64,000 bases of DNA from Amycolatopsis umgeniensis (lineage in GTDB: Bacteria > Actinomycetota > Actinomycetes > Mycobacteriales > Pseudonocardiaceae): positions 6,944,001-7,008,000 of the forward strand of contig NZ_JACHMX010000001.1 in the NCBI RefSeq assembly GCF_014205155.1, written 5' to 3'. This document shows, piece by piece, positions 58,044-64,000 of this stretch (position 1 is the first letter of the stretch; every line of letters begins with the position of its first letter). The notes under the pieces are model-generated. The model did not search any database. It was not told where the DNA came from and was given only the letters and a program-made list of their open reading frames with translations. Both the position numbers and the translations under genes were made by a program.

Positions 58044-59111
58044 TCAGTGCTCGCCGCGAGCGATCCGGTTCGGCGTTGCTCGCGGTGGGATCGGACTCGG
58101 TGGTGGCAGCCGGTACGGCGAGGCAGCCGCGGCGTCGCTGCCCTCGCCGTCTTCGGTGCCGGGTTCGGCCGGTGGTGTGAGGCCGGGCCAGGCGTCGGCG
58201 AGGTCGGCGAGGGTGTAGCGGGTGCCGGCGCGGCTGGCGCGCGCGGAGGTCAGTGGCAGCCAGACCGCCTCGGCTGGGCTCGGATGCGGTGCGGCGGGGT
58301 CGAGCAGGTCGGCCGCGGCGGTGGCCACCGGCACCGCGCGAGGGTCGTCGAGTCCGGTATGCACCCGGGCCAGGGCGGTGCGGGCACCGGCTTCACGGCG
58401 GGTGGTCGGCAGCCACACCAGTAGCGGCGTCGCGATCCCGGTCGACTCGGCCAGCCGCGCGTATCCGGCCAGCTTGTGGCCGACCTTGGTCAGGGACTCG
58501 GTGCCGGTGTCGAATTCGAGAAACCACTCCACCTCACGGTGGCGGGTGCGCCAGCGGCCGTAGCCGTCGGGGATGACGAGGTCGCCGAAATGTCGGGAGC
58601 AGCGGGATTCCGACCACCAGGCCGTCACCGTCTCGTCGGCTGTGGTGTGGCGGGTGCGGGCGATGAGGGAGGTGAAGAAGTCGTTCACGCCGACGGTGTG
58701 GGCGAGGCGCTGGTTGTGGGCGATGGCCATGGCGCGGTCGTGCCGGTAGCCGAGTTCCTTGACCTCGAGGCCGTGTTCGGCGGCGAGCACGGCGGCTCCG
58801 GCCGGGCCGAGGACGTAGTGCATGGGGGCGGAGCCGAGCTGCTGGAACGGCTGGAATCTGCTGACGGCCCGCCAGAGGTAGAGGTCGAGTACCCGCTGGC
58901 GGGCCGATCGGCCGGAGGGGAAGGCCGCGGCCTGGATCTGGAAGCTGGTCAGGACCCGGTGCTCGTGCAGCAGAGCGAGTAGCCATTTGTCGCGGACGGT
59001 GAGTCGGGAGGCGAGCATGGCTTGGTGCTCGACCGAGCTGGCGGCGCGGACGGTGTGGCGTCCGGGAAGATGATCGCGCAAGGTGTGCTGGCGGGTTGTG
59101 GTCGTAATCAA
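58044..59111 (-). CDS. Replication-relaxation family protein
   Basis: A 355-residue protein. A winged-helix-like N-terminus (LTVRDKWLLALLHEHRVLTSFQIQAAAFPSGRSARQRVLDLYLWRAVSRF) is followed by an alpha/beta core (AWWSESRCSRHFGDLVIPDGYGRW, VEWFLEFDTGTESLTKVGHKLAGYARLA) typical of the actinobacterial replication-relaxation family. It is found on plasmids and integrative elements next to TraG-like ATPases, as here. The EFDTGTE segment resembles a nuclease-type core. Function in relaxation or replication is presumed. Confidence 0.85.
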   Translation of the reverse strand: MITTTTRQHTLRDHLPGRHTVRAASSVEHQAMLASRLTVRDKWLLALLHEHRVLTSFQIQAAAFPSGRSARQRVLDLYLWRAVSRFQPFQQLGSAPMHYVLGPAGAAVLAAEHGLEVKELGYRHDRAMAIAHNQRLAHTVGVNDFFTSLIARTRHTTADETVTAWWSESRCSRHFGDLVIPDGYGRWRTRHREVEWFLEFDTGTESLTKVGHKLAGYARLAESTGIATPLLVWLPTTRREAGARTALARVHTGLDDPRAVPVATAAADLLDPAAPHPSPAEAVWLPLTSARASRAGTRYTLADLADAWPGLTPPAEPGTEDGEGSDAAAASPYRLPPPSPIPPRATPNRIARGEH

Positions 59112-59241
59112 CGGGCGCCTCCCTCGAGTGTCAACAGGCTGTGGACAAGTGCTGTGGGCAAACCGACGCTGGCCACGGGCGAGACCGGGGTGGCTGCGGC
59201 TGTTTCCGTGTGGTGCGAAGGAATCCGCGTCGTGCTGGCCC

Positions 59242-61809
59242 TCAGGGGCGGGTGCGGCGTGGGTCGGTTCGGGGCGGCCGGGTCGGTGGAACCCGGCGCT
59301 CTGCCCGCGTCGCGGTGGTGGCCGTTGGGGTTGCGGTGCCGGGTGTCGGGCCGCTGTCGCCGCTCGTGGTGGTGTGTGCGCGGCGCTGGGCGCGGAGCGC
59401 GGCCCGGATTTCGCGGGCCCGCCCGGGAATCGGGTCGGGCAGCGGGGTGGTGGTCATGGTGAAGGGCTCGGTTTCCTCGCCGTGCACGACCAGCCGCGCG
59501 GCGGCGTGGTAGACGCCGAGGTGGGACAGGTCGTGTTCCGACAGGCGGGGTGTGGTGTGGCGGGCGAGTTCGCGGGCGTCTTCGGGGGAGGAGGAGTAGA
59601 TGATTTTGTTGCGGGCGTTGGTGGAGAGGCCTTCCTTGAGCTCTCTCGACAGCTGGCCGAGGTGCTGGTGGGCGAGGATGAATCCGTTCCGGAACGCTCG
59701 GGCTTCGGCGAGCATGTCTTCCATGGGGTAGGGGAGGTGCAGGAAGTTGTGGCATTCGTCGATTACGGTGTGCGCGTCGGGGCGCAGGTGCTGTGGGACG
59801 CGGGCGCGGGCGGTGGTGGCCTGCCAGGTGCGCGCCACCACCAGCGAGCCGACCAGCCGCGTGGTCTCTTCACCGAGTGATCCTTTGGGGATGCGCACGA
59901 GGCAGATCCCGCCATCGTCGAGCACCTGCGAAAGGTCCACTGTGGAGCGTCCTCCGGCGATGGCTTCCTTCACGAAGGGGCGCAGCAGGAACGCGCGGAG
60001 TTTGTTCATCAGTGGCGAGATCACCTGAGAACGGGAGCTGTCGGTGAGTTCGTCGTACCACTCCCAGAATCCGCGCAGCACGGGATCGGTGAGCCCGGTG
60101 GTGATGCGGGAGCGGAACGCTTCGCTGGTGAGCAGTTTCGGGAGTTCGGCCAGGGTCGGCACGGCTTCTTGAGCGCGCAGGGTGAGGCAGGCGGCGCGCA
60201 TGAGGTCGTCGGTGCGTGGTCCCCAGAACGCCGAGTACACGCGGCGGAAGACGGAGACGAGGTTGTCGACCTCGCGGTCGGTTTCCCCGCCCTCCAGCGG
60301 GTTGAGGATGGGTGGGCGGTGGCGGGAGTCGGCGTCGAACAGCACCACCCGTTCCGCGGCGCTGCGGGGGAGCCGGTTGAGGATGTCGGTGACCAGGTCG
60401 CCTTTCGGGTCGATCAGGACGACACCACGGTGTGCGTTGACGTCGTCGAGGATGATCTGGCCGAGCAGGGTGGACTTTCCGGAGCCGGTCGGCCCGATGA
60501 GGTGCATGTGGTAGCGGGCGTCGGCGAGCCGCAGCCCGACGGGGCGGGCGTGGCCGGTGTCGGAGTGCCCCAGTGGCATCACCCCGGGACCTGGGGCGGG
60601 GATGCCGGGTGGTGGGGCGACGGCTTTGGCTCCGGCGCGTTCGACGCCGGGGATCTCGGCGTCGGTGGGCAGGTGCGCGAGTGCCGCGAGTTCCGGGACT
60701 GAGAGCAGGTCGCCGCGGCCGAGGTGCCGGTCGGCGAGCGCGCGGGCGGGCCGGTGGAGGCGGGTGCGGGTGTAGTGGTTGTGGTCGGTGTAGACGGCGA
60801 ACGCGGCCGCGAGCGCGTGCGCTCGTCCGCGTGCGGTGTCACGGGCCTGCCGGACGAGGTCGTCGGCCACGTCGGTGGGAAGGTCGGTGGCCACGGCGTA
60901 GCGGATGACAGTCTCGTATTGCGAACCGCGTTGTTTGCCGACGATCGCCTTGTTCTGTGTCGAATATTCGAGCGACAGCTGCGGATCCTGGCTGATGCGC
61001 CGCGAGTCCGAGGTCCGGCGAGCGCGCAGGGCTTTCGCACCTGGGGTGAGCGCGTCGAGAAGCCGCCCGCCAAGACGCCCCGACGAGCCTTGGTGGACCC
61101 GGCGGGCGGCGCGGCGGGCCCGGGCGACACGGCGGCCGGTGACAGGACGGGCGAGGATCTGGACGCATGCCCGCTCGTCGCGACCGAGCCCGACCGGCGC
61201 GCCGAGCAGACCGCGGATCGGATCGGCGTCGAATGCGGTGCGGATCGGGAGGGCCTCGGGGCGGGCGAGGCGTAGCTGGCCGCCGACGGTGATCCGCCGA
61301 CGCCCGGTTTCCAGGACAGGGAAGGGTGAGGTGGCGGGGCTGGTGCGGGTGTGGGCGCCGGGCCAGGCGGCTTCGATCGCCCGTTCCACCAGCGACGGCG
61401 GGATGACGCCAGGGACCCAGAACTGGACGGTGACGCCGTGCTCGCCGAACCCGTACTCCATCGCCAGGTGCGGTTGTCCGGCCCAGAGCCGCCGCCAGGC
61501 GGGGCGGAGGAGGCCGACGAGGTTGGACCAGACCGCGGCCCCGCCGGCGGGATCGACGGTGGGCGGGGCGAGCACGGTGATCCGGCGAGCATCGGCCAGC
61601 AGCGCGGTGTGGCGGCGAGCGCGCCAGCAGTGCCGGGCCACGACCACGCTCACCAGGGCTGCAGTCAGGATCGGGACGGCGACTGGTCCCCAGGTCAGTG
61701 CCCAGTTGCCCGCGGCGGCGAGCAGGCGGCCGGTAACGCCGCCGGGGTCACGTAGGTAGTCACTCACGCCGTTCCGCGCCACCGGGGATGCTGCGGTGTG
61801 TACGGCCAT
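59242..61809 (-). CDS. TraG/VirD4-like coupling ATPase
   Basis: An 855-residue protein. N-terminal helices (WALTWGPVAVPILTAALVSVVV) are followed by a large cytoplasmic part and a motor core with Walker A HLIGPTGSGKSTLLGQ (about residue 437), GVVLIDPKGDLVTDIL, and Walker B HTVIDECHNFLHLPYP, then QHLGQLSRELKEGL. It couples DNA or protein substrates to a type IV secretion channel. ATG at 61809 has AAGGGAG upstream; the longer frame to 61881 overlaps the next gene. The C-terminal tail is Thr/Arg/Pro-rich. Confidence 0.88.
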   Translation of the reverse strand: MAVHTAASPVARNGVSDYLRDPGGVTGRLLAAAGNWALTWGPVAVPILTAALVSVVVARHCWRARRHTALLADARRITVLAPPTVDPAGGAAVWSNLVGLLRPAWRRLWAGQPHLAMEYGFGEHGVTVQFWVPGVIPPSLVERAIEAAWPGAHTRTSPATSPFPVLETGRRRITVGGQLRLARPEALPIRTAFDADPIRGLLGAPVGLGRDERACVQILARPVTGRRVARARRAARRVHQGSSGRLGGRLLDALTPGAKALRARRTSDSRRISQDPQLSLEYSTQNKAIVGKQRGSQYETVIRYAVATDLPTDVADDLVRQARDTARGRAHALAAAFAVYTDHNHYTRTRLHRPARALADRHLGRGDLLSVPELAALAHLPTDAEIPGVERAGAKAVAPPPGIPAPGPGVMPLGHSDTGHARPVGLRLADARYHMHLIGPTGSGKSTLLGQIILDDVNAHRGVVLIDPKGDLVTDILNRLPRSAAERVVLFDADSRHRPPILNPLEGGETDREVDNLVSVFRRVYSAFWGPRTDDLMRAACLTLRAQEAVPTLAELPKLLTSEAFRSRITTGLTDPVLRGFWEWYDELTDSSRSQVISPLMNKLRAFLLRPFVKEAIAGGRSTVDLSQVLDDGGICLVRIPKGSLGEETTRLVGSLVVARTWQATTARARVPQHLRPDAHTVIDECHNFLHLPYPMEDMLAEARAFRNGFILAHQHLGQLSRELKEGLSTNARNKIIYSSSPEDARELARHTTPRLSEHDLSHLGVYHAAARLVVHGEETEPFTMTTTPLPDPIPGRAREIRAALRAQRRAHTTTSGDSGPTPGTATPTATTATRAERRVPPTRPPRTDPRRTRP

Positions 61810-61877
61810 GACGAAACTCCCTTCCGGGAAAACTCCTGCGAGACAAGGGAAAGTCGTGAAGCGGCACGAGGCCGGGA

Positions 61878-63845
61878 TCAAACGGGGTCGAGGTCGACCT
61901 GTCCCGCGTCGTCGAACTCACCACCGTCGAACCCGGCATCGGCGCCGATGGAGCCGCTGGTGTCGACGGGGCCGAGGTCGATGTAGGCGTCGCTGAGGCC
62001 GGCGTCGGTGGCGTCGGGTTCGTTCTCGGCGAATTGTGCGAGTTCGGCGGGGTCGGTGGTGATGAGGAAGTTTTCCGTGGGCGAGGCCAGCGATTGGAAC
62101 GAGACTCTCTGCGGACCCGAGGACAACAAGCCCTGACCGCGGTCGGCCGACAGGAGGAACCGCCGCTCTCCGGCGGAGAGGTCGAAAGACTCGGCGATCT
62201 CGTCGATGGCCTGCGGCGCAGCGCGAAGAAGTACCTGGGTGGCGGCGTTGCTGACGATGGCTTTGCCCAGGTCGCTGCCGAGCAAGTCAGCGGCGTCCTG
62301 GGTTGCTGTGGTGAGCCCGCACCAGTGTTTGCGGGCGGCCTTGGCCAGGCGCAGCAGGAACAGCGCGGCTTCATGCTGGCGCATGAGGACTCCGGCTTCG
62401 TCGACCACGACCAGCCGGGGCCGGCGGTCGGCCGGGTTCGAGACGCGCCGCCAGACGGTGTCGAGCACGAGCAGGGTGCCGATCGTGCGCAGTTCGTCGG
62501 GCAGGTCGCGCAGGGAGAACGCGACGAGGTGCCCGTCCGGAGTCGTGGTGGTGGGTCCGTCGAAGAGATCGGCGAACGAGCCGTCGACGAAGGGGTGCAG
62601 CCTGGCGGCGAGGTCGGCGGCCATCGCGCCGCCGCCGTCTCCGGTGGCGGCGAGGACGTCGCGCAGGTCGCGCAGCAGCGGTGCTGGGCGGGTCCAGGTG
62701 CGGGTGTCGCCGGTGATGCCCGCGCGGTGGTAGGTGGCGGTGATCGCGGTGTCGAGCACGGCTCGTTCGGCGGCGGTGATCTCCGTGCCGAAGAGCACGG
62801 CCAGGACTGTGTGCAAGAACAAGCTGCGTCGCTTCAACGCGTCGTGAGGTGCGGTGCGGCGTCCGTTCGCGCCGAGGTGCACGGGCAGGTCGAACGGGTT
62901 CAGCCGGACTCCGCCCGCGCCGAGATGGATGTAGGTGCCGCCGATCTGGGAGGCCAGCCGTGCGTACTCGTCTTCGGGGTCGATGATGAACGCCTGTACT
63001 CCGTGCGTGGCCCACCCGTTCTCGTGATCGCCGAGTCGGCGGTAGAGGCTGCGCAGGGTCTCGAGCTTGACGAAGTACGACTTTCCCGCGCCCGACCTAC
63101 CGAGCACGACGGAGTTGTAGTTGTCGCAGGCGAACCGGTCCCAGTGCACCAGCCCCGAGCTGCCGACGTTGTAGCCGTAGAGGACGCCGGAGGGCACGGA
63201 GGTGGTCGGGTCGGTCGGAGGGAGGTCCGGCGAGGTGAACGGGTAGGCGGCGCTGACCGCGGCGGTGTCGAACGTTCTTGTCAGACCGAGCGGGTCGAGT
63301 CCGAGCGGCAGGGTGCTGACCCAGCCCTGCAAAGCCCGGTAGGTCGCGGGTTTGGCGTCCAGCAGCAGGGACGCGCACAGTGAGCGCAGCGCGGAGACTT
63401 CCTCGGCGAGTGAGGTCTCGTCCGGGGCGTGCGCAGTGAGGTACAGCCCGAATTTGAAGAGTTTCCCGTCGCCGCGGGCGATGCTGCGCGACAGGTCGGC
63501 GGCGTCCTCGGCGGCGGCGTCGAGGTCCGGGTCGTCGAGCCGGTCGTGCCGCGCGTTGTGCCGGCGAGATGATTCGAGCTTGGCGCGTTGCTTGCGCAAG
63601 CCGCTGGCCGCCGTCGCTGGGTCGACGGGCTGGACGTGGACCGAGACATCCAATCGTGCCGGGTAGGTCAGCAGCGGTGCCAGCCAGCCGGGGTAGACCT
63701 CCTGCGGATACCCGGTGACACCGAAGCTGGCGACGAATTCGTTGCCGACCTCGAGGTGCCGGGCGGACACCGACAGCGCGTCCGGGGTGAACGCTCCCGC
63801 CGACCCGGAGCGGGCAGCCGTCCCGTGGTTTCTGGTACGTGCCAT
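61878..63845 (-). CDS. VirB4-like conjugation ATPase
   Basis: A 655-residue protein. An N-terminal region is followed by an ATPase core with Walker A VLGRSGAGKSYFVKL (about residue 248), FIIDPEDEYARLAS, and Walker B RPRLVVVDEAGVLM (about 477), then CGLTTATQDAADLLGSDLGKAIVSNAATQVLLR. This is the VirB4/TraE order of type IV secretion energisers. It ends 68 bp upstream of the TraG-like ATG. The acidic C-terminus (DDAGQVDLDPV) is lineage-specific. ATG 63845 or GTG 63848. Confidence 0.88.
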   Translation of the reverse strand: MARTRNHGTAARSGSAGAFTPDALSVSARHLEVGNEFVASFGVTGYPQEVYPGWLAPLLTYPARLDVSVHVQPVDPATAASGLRKQRAKLESSRRHNARHDRLDDPDLDAAAEDAADLSRSIARGDGKLFKFGLYLTAHAPDETSLAEEVSALRSLCASLLLDAKPATYRALQGWVSTLPLGLDPLGLTRTFDTAAVSAAYPFTSPDLPPTDPTTSVPSGVLYGYNVGSSGLVHWDRFACDNYNSVVLGRSGAGKSYFVKLETLRSLYRRLGDHENGWATHGVQAFIIDPEDEYARLASQIGGTYIHLGAGGVRLNPFDLPVHLGANGRRTAPHDALKRRSLFLHTVLAVLFGTEITAAERAVLDTAITATYHRAGITGDTRTWTRPAPLLRDLRDVLAATGDGGGAMAADLAARLHPFVDGSFADLFDGPTTTTPDGHLVAFSLRDLPDELRTIGTLLVLDTVWRRVSNPADRRPRLVVVDEAGVLMRQHEAALFLLRLAKAARKHWCGLTTATQDAADLLGSDLGKAIVSNAATQVLLRAAPQAIDEIAESFDLSAGERRFLLSADRGQGLLSSGPQRVSFQSLASPTENFLITTDPAELAQFAENEPDATDAGLSDAYIDLGPVDTSGSIGADAGFDGGEFDDAGQVDLDPV

Positions 63846-63851
63846 CACGGT

Positions 63852-64000
63852 CTACCTGCTTTCGATCTCGTCGTCGTAGTCCCAGTCCTCGTCCTCGGAC
63901 AGCCACGGTCCCGGCGCCGGCGAACGACCGGAGCGCGGTACGCCAGTGGAGGGCAGCGGCGTCGGGGCCGGGGGAGACGCCGCCGCGACGTCGTCGGGGC
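63852..64000 (-). CDS. C-terminus of a further conjugation protein (partial)
   Basis: A minus-strand frame open to the window edge, ending in a Pro/Ala/Ser-rich linker and an acidic tail (LSEDEDWDYDDEIESR) with TAG at 63852-63854, 6 bp upstream of the VirB4-like start. By analogy with actinomycete type IV loci it may be an SCO6880- or PrgI-type partner, but the visible 49 residues do not show this. Confidence 0.6.
   Translation of the reverse strand, partial: PDDVAAASPPAPTPLPSTGVPRSGRSPAPGPWLSEDEDWDYDDEIESR

Noticed and set aside
1-64000. CRISPR arrays, tRNA or rRNA genes, insertion sequences, integrases
   Set aside because: Looked for repeat-spacer patterns, cloverleaf-like stretches and transposase/recombinase motifs; none was convincing. 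A dedicated search tool could still find divergent examples.

Overview
The window is high-GC DNA with GTG starts, dense ATGA/GTGA stop-start overlaps, XRE-TPR and STAND regulators and Tad-pilus and conjugation genes of actinobacterial type. It looks like a filamentous actinomycete, most plausibly Pseudonocardiaceae (inference from gene style; no rRNA or tRNA is present). No CRISPR array and no integrase or transposase was seen. Much of the window looks like accessory DNA, either a large integrative or conjugative element or a plasmid-like region.

Layout. (1) 1-7.5 kb, minus strand: a coupled operon encodes a small primase-polymerase-like protein, a QueC-like ATPase, a reverse-transcriptase-like protein with FADN in place of YADD, a SUMF1/FGE-fold protein, a DUF6884-like protein, a family 2 glycosyltransferase and a radical SAM enzyme. 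An XRE regulator follows, and three small genes lie upstream. This is the strongest candidate for an undescribed multi-gene system. (2) 7.9-12.8 kb, plus: two paralogous XRE-TPR regulators, a small protein, an APH-fold phosphotransferase and a Nudix hydrolase. (3) 12.8-16.7 kb, minus: XRE regulator, ImmA/IrrE-like metalloprotease, MAB_1171c-type membrane protein, DUF385 nitroreductase and amidohydrolase, the last four in a chain of overlapping genes. (4) 17-19.9 kb: an HTH-STAND-TPR protein and a secreted DUF6355-like protein. (5) 20.2-34.8 kb: a Tad/Flp pilus locus (prepilin peptidase, lipoprotein, SAF/CpaB, CpaE-like, CpaF, TadB, TadC, Flp pilin, TadE/TadG-like pseudopilins and a large LysM-BTAD membrane regulator). 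Two antisense genes interrupt it: DUF4262, and an M41-like HEAAH fragment.

(6) 35.7-45.9 kb, plus: many small ORFs around a MoxR-like AAA+ ATPase and a DUF2201-type metallopeptidase-VWA partner, a family of 'DFYLG' paralogues with one decayed copy, several zinc-ribbon proteins (two apparently frameshifted) and a DUF2075 helicase. (7) 46-50.2 kb: a double winged-helix protein and three plasmid-style hypothetical genes, bounded by strong hairpins. (8) 50.3-56.7 kb: two STAND-TPR proteins flank a divergent pair. That pair is a 20-codon ORF ending in Asn-Asn and a ThiF/E1 enzyme with an N-terminal peptide-clamp-like domain, a candidate RiPP locus resembling microcin C or pantocin systems. (9) 57-64 kb, minus: conjugation genes (NlpC/P60 hydrolase, replication-relaxation protein, TraG/VirD4-like coupling ATPase, VirB4-like ATPase and the C-terminus of another component).

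Several apparent one-base frameshifts (about 12.3, 36.1, 40.4 and 43.4 kb) could be genuine decay or assembly indels. Function calls rest on motifs read by eye, not on database searches.
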